Shown here piece by piece: positions 8,641 through 17,959 of a stretch of 64,000 bases of DNA; positions within the stretch are counted from its first letter, which is position 1, and every line of letters begins with the position of its first letter. This DNA comes from Bacteroidota bacterium (lineage in GTDB: Bacteria; Bacteroidota; Bacteroidia; Bacteroidales; JACABE01). The notes beneath the pieces were generated by a model that was not told the origin of the DNA, ran no database searches, and saw nothing but the letters and a program-made list of their open reading frames with translations. The stretch covers positions 30,060 to 94,059 of the forward strand of contig JAPLDQ010000021.1 of assembly GCA_026391675.1 (NCBI GenBank), read 5' to 3'. Position numbers and translations under genes: made by a program.

Positions 8641-11574
8641 ATGGATATTACAAGAGTACTAAAAGCTTTAGACGAATTAAAAGAACTGATTGAAGGGGAA
8701 ATTTTTACAGATTATACCATGCGACTGTTATATGCTACAGATGCTTCAGCATATCGTGAAATACCAATGGCTGTCTGCCGGCCAAAGCATAAACTGGATA
8801 TTATCAGATTGATGGAACTGGCCAACCGTTATAAAGTCCCGTTAATTCCTCGGGCAGCAGGCACTTCTTTAGCCGGACAGGTTGTTGGAAATGGTATTAT
8901 TATTGATGTCTCAAAATACATGAATAATATTATTGAAATTAACGAAAAACAGCATTGGGTAAGGGTAGAATCCGGTGTTGTCCTGGACGAACTCAATAAA
9001 ATATTGGCAGAAAAAGGCTTGTTTTTCGGACCTGAAACATCTACTTCCAATCGTTGTATGATGGGAGGAATGGTAGGAAATAATTCCTGTGGAGCTCATT
9101 CGCTGGTATATGGCAGTACACGTGATCATATAATTTCAATGAGAGTTATATTAAGTGATTCATCTGAAGTAGAATTTGCACCTCTCACAAATGCTGAGTT
9201 TGAAGCCAAACTTAAAGGTGATTTGCTGGAAAATAAGCTATACCGCCAAATTAATGAAGTCTTAAGCAATAAAGACAATCAGGCTGAGATATTGGCCCAA
9301 TATCCTGATAAATCGCTGGAAAGACGCAATACAGGCTATGCTATTGATTTATTAATGGATATGCTGCCTTTTACAGCAAACGGTGCTCCATTTAATTTCT
9401 CAACTTTATTGGCTGGTTCAGAAGGTACGTTGGCTTTTACAACTGAAATAAAGTTAAATCTTGTTCCTTTACCACCTAAATACAGTGCATTGGTCTGTAT
9501 TCACTGCCATTCACTGGATGATGCCCTTAAAGGTAATATTATAGCGCTTAAACATAAGCCAGTCGCCATCGAATTGATGGATGATATCATAATGAATTGT
9601 ACCAAAGATAATATTGAACAACGTAAAAACCGCTTCTTCATTGAAGGTGATCCTAAAGCCATGCTGATAGTTGAATTTGCTATGGATAATGAAGCAGATA
9701 TTCTGGATGCCGCAAATAAACTGGAAGAGGAGATGAAAAACCTGGGTTATGGCTATCATTTCCCTGTTATTTTAGGTGAAGATATTAAAAAAGTCTGGAA
9801 TTTAAGAAAAGCCGGACTTGGAGTGTTGTCAAATATACCGGGCGATGCTAAACCTGTTCCTGTTATTGAGGATACTGCAGTAAATCCTGCTGTTTTACCC
9901 GAATATATTAATGAATTTCGTGCTGTACTGGATAAATACAAATTAAGTTGTGTGTATTATGCGCATATAGCTACCGGCGAATTACACCTTCGGCCAGTAC
10001 TGAATCTGAAAGATCCGGCTGATGTTGAGTTGTTTCATACAATTGCTTTAGAAACAGCCAAACTCGTTAAAAAATATAAAGGTTCATTAAGCGGTGAACA
10101 TGGTGATGGAAGGCTGAGGGGCGAATTTATCCCTTTAATGATAGGTGAAAAAAATTATGAGATTTTAAAGCAAATTAAGCAATGCTGGGATCCTGACCAT
10201 ATCTTTAATCCCGGTAAAATAGTGGATACTCCTTCAATGAACAGCTTTTTGCGTTATGAAGCTACAAAAAAAGTAAAAAATATTAAAACTATTTTTGATT
10301 TCTCTAAAGAAGACGGGATATTACGTGCTGCTGAAAAATGCAATGGTTCAGGCGATTGTCGTAAATCTGAAATTATTGGCGGTACCATGTGCCCAAGTTT
10401 TATGGCAACAAAAGACGAAAGTGCCTCAACCCGGGGCAGGGCAAATATCTTACGTGAGTTTTTAACCAATTCTCCTAAAAAAAATCCTTTTAATCATTAT
10501 GAAATCTATAAGGTCTTCGATTTATGCCTCTCATGTAAAGCATGTAAGTCTGAATGTCCCTCCAGTGTTGATGTAGCCAAATTAAAAGCAGAATTTCTCC
10601 AGCATTATTACGATGCCAATGGCATACCCTTGCGTACAAGAGCTATTGCTTATATTTCCCGGATAAATGCATTCGGTTCATTGTTTACATCCATTACCAA
10701 TTTCTTTTTAAATAATAAAACTACATCAAATCTTCTTAAAAAGATATTAGGTTTTGCAAAAAAGCGTTCGATACCATTATTATCGAATATCACGTTAAAA
10801 AAATGGGCTTCAAAAAATATATCAAATCAAAATTTTCCAAATGGTAAAGTTTATTTATTTGCAGATGAATTTACCAATTACAACGAATCTCATATCGGGA
10901 TTAAAGCTATACAATTGCTCAATAAATTAGGCTATGAGGTAGTTATTCCAAGACATAAGGATAGTGGAAGAACTTTTCTTTCTAAAGGATTACTCAGAAC
11001 TGCAAAAAAAATAGCCGTTAATAATACCCTGTTACTGAAAGATATCATTACAGCAGAAACACCTTTAATTGGATTGGAACCTTCTGCTATTTTAAGTTTC
11101 AGGGATGAATACCCTGAATTAGTAGGCAAAGAGTTGCAGGAATCTGCAATCAAGCTGGCTGCGTCTGCGTTTATGTTTGATGAGTTTTTCATGAAAGAAG
11201 TTGAAAAAGGTAAAATAAAGAAAGAAAGTTTTACAATTAGCTTACAACATATAAAATTACATGGACATTGTCAGCAGAAATCCATAGCTTCAACACTGCC
11301 AACAAAAAAAATGCTGGCATTTCCTGAAAATTTCAGTGTTGAAGAAATCCCTTCGGGTTGTTGCGGTATGGCAGGTAGTTTTGGCTATGAAAAAGAGCAC
11401 TATTATATATCGATGAAAGTAGGAGAGATGGTTTTATTTCCTGCAATCAGAAATTCTTCAGAAGAAACAATTATCGCTGCTTTGGGTACAAGCTGCAGAT
11501 GCCAGATAAAGGACGGAACTAAAAGAGAAGCTCTTCATCCGGTGGAAATTATGTATAATGCATTAAAAGACTAA
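8641..11574 (+). CDS. FAD- and Fe-S-binding D-2-hydroxyacid dehydrogenase-like protein
   Basis: This 977-residue fusion joins a flavin oxidase to an iron-sulfur electron relay. The N-terminal PCMH-type FAD-binding domain (about 30-260) shows PRAAGTSLAGQVV, GPETSTSNRCMMGGMVGNN and STLLAGSEGTLAF. The FAD_oxidase_C domain (about 270-530) ends with SGEHGDGRLRG and DPDHIFNPGKI, typical of D-lactate and D-2-hydroxyglutarate dehydrogenases. Then come a ferredoxin-like region (CNGSGDC with a later MCPSF, and CLSCKACKSECP near 634-645) and a C-terminal Cys-rich region with GHCQQK and SGCCGMAGSFGYE, as in glycolate oxidase and heterodisulfide reductase. The layout matches YdiJ-like and Dld-II-like enzymes that feed electrons to quinones. 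The exact substrate is uncertain. A cytochrome c peroxidase gene starts 26 nt downstream. Confidence 0.88.
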   Translation: MDITRVLKALDELKELIEGEIFTDYTMRLLYATDASAYREIPMAVCRPKHKLDIIRLMELANRYKVPLIPRAAGTSLAGQVVGNGIIIDVSKYMNNIIEINEKQHWVRVESGVVLDELNKILAEKGLFFGPETSTSNRCMMGGMVGNNSCGAHSLVYGSTRDHIISMRVILSDSSEVEFAPLTNAEFEAKLKGDLLENKLYRQINEVLSNKDNQAEILAQYPDKSLERRNTGYAIDLLMDMLPFTANGAPFNFSTLLAGSEGTLAFTTEIKLNLVPLPPKYSALVCIHCHSLDDALKGNIIALKHKPVAIELMDDIIMNCTKDNIEQRKNRFFIEGDPKAMLIVEFAMDNEADILDAANKLEEEMKNLGYGYHFPVILGEDIKKVWNLRKAGLGVLSNIPGDAKPVPVIEDTAVNPAVLPEYINEFRAVLDKYKLSCVYYAHIATGELHLRPVLNLKDPADVELFHTIALETAKLVKKYKGSLSGEHGDGRLRGEFIPLMIGEKNYEILKQIKQCWDPDHIFNPGKIVDTPSMNSFLRYEATKKVKNIKTIFDFSKEDGILRAAEKCNGSGDCRKSEIIGGTMCPSFMATKDESASTRGRANILREFLTNSPKKNPFNHYEIYKVFDLCLSCKACKSECPSSVDVAKLKAEFLQHYYDANGIPLRTRAIAYISRINAFGSLFTSITNFFLNNKTTSNLLKKILGFAKKRSIPLLSNITLKKWASKNISNQNFPNGKVYLFADEFTNYNESHIGIKAIQLLNKLGYEVVIPRHKDSGRTFLSKGLLRTAKKIAVNNTLLLKDIITAETPLIGLEPSAILSFRDEYPELVGKELQESAIKLAASAFMFDEFFMKEVEKGKIKKESFTISLQHIKLHGHCQQKSIASTLPTKKMLAFPENFSVEEIPSGCCGMAGSFGYEKEHYYISMKVGEMVLFPAIRNSSEETIIAALGTSCRCQIKDGTKREALHPVEIMYNALKD

Positions 11575-11599
11575 AAATCAGATTTGTAATTTATTAATT

Positions 11600-12775
11600 T
11601 TGAAAAAACTGCTATATATTTTCTTCTTATTCGCTATCTTAACTTCCTGCAAAAAAGACAGTGAACCGCAAGCTATTATTACAAATCCAACACCCTATAC
11701 GATACAGATTCCTAAATATTTCCCTACTGCATTAAACATTCCAGCTGATAACCCTATGACAGTGGAAGGAGTAAGATTAGGCAGGTATTTGTTTTATGAT
11801 GGAAGACTTTCAGGAAGAACTCAGTCTGACTCGTTGATGAGCTGTGCAACCTGTCATAATCAGGAGAATAGTTTTGAAGCAGGAATAAATAATCCCAGAT
11901 TCCCAAACGGGCAAACGCATGGCTTAACCGGTATTCCTACACCTCATTATATGCTGCCTATGATAAATCTGGTTTTTAATAGCAATGGCTACTTATGGAA
12001 TGGTTTAATCAGTCAGAACAACACAAATCTGGGAAGTACAGCTTATAACGTGCCGGCATTGCCACAATACCACTATAAAAATATAGAGTCTGTAGTTTGG
12101 ATGGCCATTACAGCACCTCATGAAATTAACGGTACAATAGAAAAGACTGTTCAAACAATAGCTTCTATCCAAATGTATCCTCCTCTGTTTAAAGCCGCTT
12201 TTGGTACAACTGAAGTAACGTATGACAGAATAAGCAAAGCTATTGCCCAATTTGTAAGAACATTAATTTCAAGCAACAGCAAGTTTGATAAATATATGCG
12301 TGGTGAAGTAAACTTAAGCTCTGATGAATTGCAGGGATATGTTTTGTTTACAACAGAAAATGGTGCAGATTGTTTTCATTGTCATGGTGGTAGTGGAAAC
12401 CCAATGTTTACTACAAATCTGTATTATAATAACGGGAAAGATGTTAGTTTTACTGATACAAGAGATCGTTATGCAGTAACCCATAATACTGCTGATATAG
12501 GCGCTTATAAAGCACCCACATTAAGAAATATTATGCTGACCGCACCTTATATGCATGATGGAAGGTTTAAAACTATTGATGAAGTTATTAATTTTTATAG
12601 CGAAGGTGTTGTGATATCACCTTATATTAGTTCTTTGATGCATCATTCAATCAATGGTGGTGCTCAGCTTACCGCTATAGAAAAGATGCAGCTGAAAGCT
12701 TTTCTGAATACTTTAACCGATTATGAATTCATTAATGATGTTCGTTTTTCAAGACCCGCTGATCTTGATAAATAA
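11600..12775 (+). CDS. Di-heme cytochrome c peroxidase family lipoprotein
   Basis: This periplasmic lipoprotein of 391 residues belongs to the CcpA/MauG family, which reduces H2O2 with electrons from c-type cytochromes. Two c-heme sites are visible, CATCH (Cys82, Cys85, His86) and CFHCH (Cys258, Cys261, His262). The C-terminal block APTLRNIMLTAPYMHDGRF is a strong family signature. Translation must start at a TTG (11600), because that start gives a clean signal (KKLLYIFFLFAILTSC) whose LTSC lipobox anchors the mature protein at Cys, and no ATG lies nearby. It follows the hydroxyacid dehydrogenase gene by 26 nt and may share its transcript. The physiological electron donor is unknown. Confidence 0.9.
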   Translation: MKKLLYIFFLFAILTSCKKDSEPQAIITNPTPYTIQIPKYFPTALNIPADNPMTVEGVRLGRYLFYDGRLSGRTQSDSLMSCATCHNQENSFEAGINNPRFPNGQTHGLTGIPTPHYMLPMINLVFNSNGYLWNGLISQNNTNLGSTAYNVPALPQYHYKNIESVVWMAITAPHEINGTIEKTVQTIASIQMYPPLFKAAFGTTEVTYDRISKAIAQFVRTLISSNSKFDKYMRGEVNLSSDELQGYVLFTTENGADCFHCHGGSGNPMFTTNLYYNNGKDVSFTDTRDRYAVTHNTADIGAYKAPTLRNIMLTAPYMHDGRFKTIDEVINFYSEGVVISPYISSLMHHSINGGAQLTAIEKMQLKAFLNTLTDYEFINDVRFSRPADLDK

Positions 12776-12989
12776 AGATTATCTTCATAAATCTGTAAAA
12801 TTTTTAAAACCTTGATTTGCATCAGATATAAGAAATGTTAAAATATTATATTTTTTTTGAGCCTTTTTAATAAATTTGTTGTTATTATACTATATTGTAA
12901 CAATTTTTAAACAAAATATAATAATATTATTTATTTTCGTTAAAATTTTATTATTTATATAATTTTTGAGTTAAACTTAAAGAAGGGGA

Positions 12990-13820
12990 ATGTATTTGAG
13001 AAAATATAAACTAATATTATTATTTTTAATATTATTATTTAGTAAGACTTTTGTAAGTGCACAATATGTATATCCATTGAGAGATGGATGGGGTATGGGT
13101 GCAAATTTTGGGTTAACTTATTTTTATGGTGATATTAATGACAATAAAGGACGTATTTGGAATAATACACCTTTAAGCGGTTTTTATTATGACGATAAAA
13201 AAGGAATGCTAAGTCTTAGTTTAACTAAAAAAATTACAAAAATATGGGGTTTAAGAGGCAATCTTACTTATGGTAAATTAAAAGGAACAAATGAATATAT
13301 TAATTCCTATTTTACAGCTACCTTATTCGCTGGAGATATGGATATTACATTTCAATTTCTTGATTATTTTATGGCAAGATCTGAATCCTGCAAGTTTAAA
13401 TATTATTTGTTTGGTGGCCTTGGATTAACAAGTTTTGCTTCTATCAGAAATGATTTGCTTACCAATGCGTTTCAGAATGCTCAGGGTTACAGCAGTAAAG
13501 GAGAGTTTTTAAATTATACTACAGAATCATTTGGTAGAATTGGATTAGGAATTGCTTATCAATTTGATAAAAAATGGCAGGTAAATTTCGAAACATCATT
13601 AAATTATATAAATACAGATGATTTGGATGCCTTTCGTTCAAAAAGTGTTCCATTGGAAGGTTATGGATTTATGTCTTTTGGCTTAGTTTATAAATTTGAT
13701 TTACATTTATTTAAGCGAAATGAAATGTCTATGAGATCATCTGGTGATAATAACCGTACACATAATTCAGGGCTTGTAAACAAAAAGAAAAAAAGCTTAC
13801 ACAATAAGTGGAAAGATTAA
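12990..13820 (+). CDS. Outer-membrane beta-barrel protein
   Basis: The 276-residue product starts with a signal peptide (hydrophobic LILLFLILLFSKTFVSA, cleavage before QYVYP). It continues in alternating aromatic and glycine-rich strands such as GMGANFGLTYFYGDI, YLFGGLGLTSFA and GYGFMSFGLVYKFDLHLF, the usual pattern of an 8-stranded barrel of the OmpW/DUF6089-like type. A basic, Lys- and Asn-rich tail follows the last strand. The role (porin, adhesin or structural) cannot be told. It lies 32 nt ahead of aroK, with no terminator between them. Confidence 0.75.
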   Translation: MYLRKYKLILLFLILLFSKTFVSAQYVYPLRDGWGMGANFGLTYFYGDINDNKGRIWNNTPLSGFYYDDKKGMLSLSLTKKITKIWGLRGNLTYGKLKGTNEYINSYFTATLFAGDMDITFQFLDYFMARSESCKFKYYLFGGLGLTSFASIRNDLLTNAFQNAQGYSSKGEFLNYTTESFGRIGLGIAYQFDKKWQVNFETSLNYINTDDLDAFRSKSVPLEGYGFMSFGLVYKFDLHLFKRNEMSMRSSGDNNRTHNSGLVNKKKKSLHNKWKD

Positions 13821-13852
13821 TGCAAAATAAAATATAGATTCCGGTTTTTAAA

Positions 13853-14383
13853 ATGAGAATTATTTTAGTTGGGTTTATGTCAAGTGGAAAAACTACCGTA
13901 GGCAGATACCTTGCCCGTAAAGCCAATATGGAATTAATAGATATTGATGAAGCATTCGAAAGCAGGTATAAAATGTCGATTACCAGTTTTTTTGATTTAT
14001 TTGGCGAAGCCAAATTCAGGGAACTTGAACATCAGATATTACTGGATAGTTTTAAACATGATAATTGTATTATAGCCACTGGTGGCGGTACGCCATGTTT
14101 TTTTGATAATATGAATCTTATCAAAGAAAATGGTATTTCAGTTTATTTAAAATTACATATCAATTCAATTGTTCACCGGTTATTACATACTAAAAAACAA
14201 CGCCCTTTAATAAAAAATCTCAATCCTGAAGAATTAGTTGAATATGTTAGCAAACAAATTAATTACAGGGAATCTTTTTATAATCAGGCTCAATTTATAT
14301 ATCACCTTGAAAATAAAAAGCCTAATGAAGTATACAGTTTACTTAAAGAATGTTTAGCTGAAGCTGGAATTATTCTACCTTAG
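13853..14383 (+). CDS. aroK: Shikimate kinase
   Basis: AroK phosphorylates shikimate to shikimate-3-phosphate in aromatic amino acid biosynthesis. The 176-residue length is standard. Visible are the P-loop GFMSSGKTT (about 7-15), the Asp pair in LIDIDEAFE (about 29-37), FRELE as the shikimate-binding Arg/Glu block, the ATGGGTP loop (about 74-80) and the lid Arg in KQRPLI. It may be transcribed with the beta-barrel gene before it. The next gene, ychF, has its own promoter. Confidence 0.95.
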   Translation: MRIILVGFMSSGKTTVGRYLARKANMELIDIDEAFESRYKMSITSFFDLFGEAKFRELEHQILLDSFKHDNCIIATGGGTPCFFDNMNLIKENGISVYLKLHINSIVHRLLHTKKQRPLIKNLNPEELVEYVSKQINYRESFYNQAQFIYHLENKKPNEVYSLLKECLAEAGIILP

Positions 14384-14413
14384 TTCCGGTTTTTATACTT
14401 CTCAAACTTTTCT

Positions 14414-14421
14414 TACCTTTG
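14414..14421 (+). promoter_or_regulatory. -7 element of ychF
   Basis: TACCTTTG matches TAnnTTTG and lies 20 nt before the ychF start, which leaves only a very short leader. A T-rich stretch at 14391-14394 takes the -33 position. Confidence 0.55.
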
Positions 14422-14440
14422 CAGCACAAAATCAGAAATT

Positions 14441-15538
14441 ATGGCATTAAAATGTGGTATTATTGGTTTGACCAATATCGGAAAAACAACCTTATTTAAT
14501 TGTATCTCTAATACAAAAGCAGAAACAACCAGTTTTGCATATAGTACTAATAAATCAAACATGGGAGTAGCCAGTGTTCCTGATATGCGTTTGTTGGAAC
14601 TTGATAAGTTAATCAAAGCTGAGAAAGTTATTCCTGTTACAATAGATATCGTTGATATTCCGGGCCTAGCCAAAGGTGCCAATCAGGGAGAAGGCGTTGG
14701 TAATGCTTTTCTTGCTGATATCCGCCAGACAGATGCTATAATTCATGTGTTGCGTTGTTTTGATAACGAAAATCTGCCTCATGTGGAAGGTTCTGTAAAT
14801 CCGGTGCGTGATAAGGAAATTGTTGATCTGGAATTACAGGTGAAAGATCTTGAACTGATTGAACGCAAGATACAGCGTACAGAAAAAGCTGCCAAAGCAG
14901 GGGATAAGGATGCCAAGCATGGTATTGATGTACTGACAAAATATAAAAACCACCTGGAGAATTTTCAGAATGTTCGAACAATGGAAATATCGGAAGAGGA
15001 TAAGAAATGGGTGACCGATATGTTTTTGTTGACCGACAAACCTGTTATGTATATTTGTAATGTTGATGAAGCTTCGGCAATTAAAGGAAATAAATATGTT
15101 GATAGTTTCAAAGAAGCGGTTAAAGACGAAAATGCCGAAGTATTGGTAATTGCAGCAGCGTTGGAAGCTGATATTGCAGCGCTGGATACAGAGGAAGACC
15201 GACTGGCTTTTTTGCAGGATTATGGATTAACTGAACCCGGTGTTAATAAATTAATCCGTTCGGCTTACCGTTTATTGAATTTAATTTCATTTTTTACTGT
15301 TGGTGGCAAAGAAAACCGTGCCTGGACCATACGTAAGGGTATGACTGCACCTCAGGCTGCAGGTGCTATCCATAGTGATCTGGAAAGAGGATTTATCCGT
15401 GCTGAAGTCATTAAATATGACGATATGATAAAATATGCTACAGAAGCCAAAGTAAAGGAAGCAGGCAAATTAGCTGTGGAAGGCAAATCTTATATAGTAT
15501 GCGATGGAGATATATTGCATATCAGGTTTAATGTGTAA
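14441..15538 (+). CDS. ychF: Divergent YchF/OLA1-type P-loop ATPase
   Basis: YchF is a ribosome-associated P-loop NTPase of the Obg group that prefers ATP and is linked to oxidative stress responses. The 365-residue length, G3 DIPGLAKGANQGEGVGNAFL, the NxxE specificity site (CNVDE) and the C-terminal TGS domain (FFTVGGKENRAWTIRKG, GAIHSDLERGFIRAEV) fix the family. Two positions are odd. The P-loop reads GLTNIGKTT where nearly all relatives have GLPNVGKST, and the switch I region reads SFAYSTNKSNMG instead of the usual NFPFCTIEPNVG. The change from the aromatic/Pro-containing switch to STNKSN suggests a distinct subfamily. Own promoter at 14414-14421. Confidence 0.9.
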   Translation: MALKCGIIGLTNIGKTTLFNCISNTKAETTSFAYSTNKSNMGVASVPDMRLLELDKLIKAEKVIPVTIDIVDIPGLAKGANQGEGVGNAFLADIRQTDAIIHVLRCFDNENLPHVEGSVNPVRDKEIVDLELQVKDLELIERKIQRTEKAAKAGDKDAKHGIDVLTKYKNHLENFQNVRTMEISEEDKKWVTDMFLLTDKPVMYICNVDEASAIKGNKYVDSFKEAVKDENAEVLVIAAALEADIAALDTEEDRLAFLQDYGLTEPGVNKLIRSAYRLLNLISFFTVGGKENRAWTIRKGMTAPQAAGAIHSDLERGFIRAEVIKYDDMIKYATEAKVKEAGKLAVEGKSYIVCDGDILHIRFNV

Positions 15539-15548
15539 GGAAAGGAAT

Positions 15549-16940
15549 TTATTTTCTTATATAAACTGAATAATATATTTCCCGGCTGTTTTCATTAACC
15601 TTTAAGTTGAGAAGATTTTCTAAAGATTTATTATTATCAAGGTCAGCTTTATTAATTTTCAGTTCAAATTCAGCAAACCAATTTTCCCAGATTACTATAT
15701 CACCGAATTGTAATTGTTTGATATTGTCTTTGTTAAGTTCTTCCCATTTTAAATAATCAAAAAAATCAATATTAAATACTTCACATAAATAGGGGTGAGA
15801 ACAAACAATGCGATGGCCGGTACCGAAAGTAGTTATTACAAAATTTGCTGATTTTACAGCCAGTTGCTGATCACGGCTTAACATCATATCTCTTTTCCAG
15901 TTTATGGCAGCAGGATTAGATGTAAATGGGAAAATAACAATATACAGCACAAATATTAGTTGAACTGATATTTTAATTTTTTTCTTATTCATAAGAAGTT
16001 CTTCTGTAATAAAGTTAAACCCATACAATGATATGACTGCTATTATCGGCATTACTCCAATCAGGACCCTGTGTAACCCCATTGAATTAAAAATACCAAA
16101 ATACCAAAACAATGTATGTGAAATAAAGAAGCACATAAAACTGCATAATACTAATATTGATATTTCGGTTGTTATGTTCTTTTTAAGCGTTTTGTAGATT
16201 ATGCTGATAACACCAGCCCAGAACAGAAGATAAATCGGGATTCCTGTTACATAAATCATTTGTACAAAAAAATGAGTCAGGTTGCCACTACCATAAGGAC
16301 TCCCAATATTAGCATACGGAATTTTATTAAGAACCCATAAAAAGTCATGATAAACAAAAAAACCTGCAATTGAATATACGAGATGACCAGATAAAAGCAA
16401 TGGAAGAAACTTCCATTGTTTTATAAATAATAAGAATAAAGAAAATACACCCAATACGATAAGTCCTTCTGATCTGACAAATGGAAGGAATGAAATAAGA
16501 ATACAACTAGCTATAAATTTTTTTTTGATTGATAAATAGATGCCAATTATTAAAAATAAAGCAAATAAAGGCTCTGTTAAACCAGAAAATGTAAGTATAT
16601 AGTAAAGTGGAGCAAACATCATAATAACAGCAACAATAATTGCATTTTTTATTTTTAATAACTCAGCACTTCTGTATGTAAAGAAAATACAAAAAACAGA
16701 AACGATTGCATTAAATATTTTTATTCCGGAAAAACCAAATTGAGCAAATGGGCAACTTAATAAAACAAAAACTGGTTTTGACCAATGGTTAAAAAAAAGT
16801 TCAGGATGAATTGGGGCGTATCTTGCATATAAATAATGTGTAATGCTGTCACTGGAATCACCGGTACCGTTAAAAAATACTATAGTAAGAACTGCAATGA
16901 TTATATAAATGAATAATAACAGATTAATTGGTTTTTTCAT
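15549..16940 (-). CDS. Multi-pass membrane protein, GT-C glycosyltransferase-like
   Basis: The 463-residue protein has roughly 10-12 hydrophobic segments spread over its first 370 residues and a soluble C-terminal tail. An early loop contains GDSSDSITHYLYARYAP after the first membrane helix. Acidic residues at this place are characteristic of GT-C glycosyltransferases (dolichyl- or undecaprenyl-phosphate sugar dependent, families such as GT39/GT83). It may move a sugar to an envelope glycan or protein in the inner membrane. No other polysaccharide genes are near, so the acceptor is unknown. Its 3' end faces ychF, with 10 nt between them and no evident terminator. Confidence 0.65.
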   Translation of the reverse strand: MKKPINLLLFIYIIIAVLTIVFFNGTGDSSDSITHYLYARYAPIHPELFFNHWSKPVFVLLSCPFAQFGFSGIKIFNAIVSVFCIFFTYRSAELLKIKNAIIVAVIMMFAPLYYILTFSGLTEPLFALFLIIGIYLSIKKKFIASCILISFLPFVRSEGLIVLGVFSLFLLFIKQWKFLPLLLSGHLVYSIAGFFVYHDFLWVLNKIPYANIGSPYGSGNLTHFFVQMIYVTGIPIYLLFWAGVISIIYKTLKKNITTEISILVLCSFMCFFISHTLFWYFGIFNSMGLHRVLIGVMPIIAVISLYGFNFITEELLMNKKKIKISVQLIFVLYIVIFPFTSNPAAINWKRDMMLSRDQQLAVKSANFVITTFGTGHRIVCSHPYLCEVFNIDFFDYLKWEELNKDNIKQLQFGDIVIWENWFAEFELKINKADLDNNKSLENLLNLKVNENSREIYYSVYIRK

Positions 16941-17082
16941 AAATATCTGATTGATTTGTATTTGTTAATTGTACCCCTAATGTTTTTTATATGATATATT
17001 TTACATTTCATTATTTATATATAGGAAAATTAATTAAAACACAATTTTTATAAAGCTGTTTTTTAATAAAACAATAGGAATA

Positions 17083-17937
17083 TTAATGGTGTAATCTAAA
17101 TCTTATTGGTAAAAGAACACCACTCCGGTAAGGTTTTCCTTCTCTCTTAGCAGGGATCCAATCAGGCATCATACCGACAATTCTTAAAGCTTCTTCATTA
17201 AACCCGCCTGATAACCCTTTTACAATTGCTATCTTAGATAATTTACCATCTATTTCGACTACAAAACGAACATATACGGTTCCTTGTATACCTTTTTCGG
17301 ATGCAGAAAAAGGATAAATCATATTCTTGTCAATAAATTTCCATAATTCTTTATCTCCACCAGGGAAATCACTATTGAATTTTCTTGGTTTCCCATAATC
17401 ATTATTCATTATTCTTGAGAAACAAAAATTATTTAATCTGTTAAAATACCATTCATCTTTTGTTGAGAAAACCCAGATAGCACAAAAGAAAGGTTCATCA
17501 GGAACATTTGTTTCAAAGAATCTGATATATAAATCCTTATATTGAAAATCTTCGATACAGCTGTCAATCGAAAAAAAACTATTTTCTTTACAAAATTCTT
17601 TTTGGAAACTTTTTTTTAATGCTCTATAAACCAAAGAATCGCTGATAATAAAATTTATAATATTTTTATTGCAATTCTCATTTTGTAATGTAAATATGGC
17701 GTCAATTATGATGGAAGGAGATTGTTGTTTATGTATCCATTTTTTTTCAGTTTTATTGTCTTTTTCCCAGTTTTTATTTGATAAAAATTTATCAATTCCT
17801 TTTTTTGATTCCGTTTGTAGATTTAACAACTCGTCAAAACTGAGGTTTTGTGAAAAAATAAGACTATTATTCACGAATAGAATTAAGGAAAATACTAAGA
17901 TTGTCAGCTTCAAAAAGTATCTTGATTTTAGTTTCAT
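17083..17937 (-). CDS. Secreted TonB_C-domain protein, copy 1
   Basis: The 284-residue protein has a signal peptide ending ...SLIFSQ and then QNLSFDELLNLQTE, a block shared with its neighbour. The C-terminal about 90 residues are a TonB C-terminal domain, recognised by FPGGDKELWKFI, GIQGTVYVRFVVEIDGKL, GLSGGFNEEALRIV and MMPDWIPAKREGKPY. A genuine TonB would keep an uncleaved N-terminal anchor and a Pro-rich stretch. Both are absent, so this is a soluble periplasmic protein that uses the fold for binding rather than energy transfer. It is 22 nt from its paralogue and probably lies in one operon with it. Confidence 0.8.
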   Translation of the reverse strand: MKLKSRYFLKLTILVFSLILFVNNSLIFSQNLSFDELLNLQTESKKGIDKFLSNKNWEKDNKTEKKWIHKQQSPSIIIDAIFTLQNENCNKNIINFIISDSLVYRALKKSFQKEFCKENSFFSIDSCIEDFQYKDLYIRFFETNVPDEPFFCAIWVFSTKDEWYFNRLNNFCFSRIMNNDYGKPRKFNSDFPGGDKELWKFIDKNMIYPFSASEKGIQGTVYVRFVVEIDGKLSKIAIVKGLSGGFNEEALRIVGMMPDWIPAKREGKPYRSGVLLPIRFRLHH

Positions 17938-17959
17938 TTAATTTTTTGTATAAATTATT

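Noticed and set aside
11595..11602. TAATTTTG overlapping the cytochrome c peroxidase start codon as a promoter.
   Set aside because: It would leave no leader and overlaps the TTG start itself. A chance match in AT-rich DNA is more likely.
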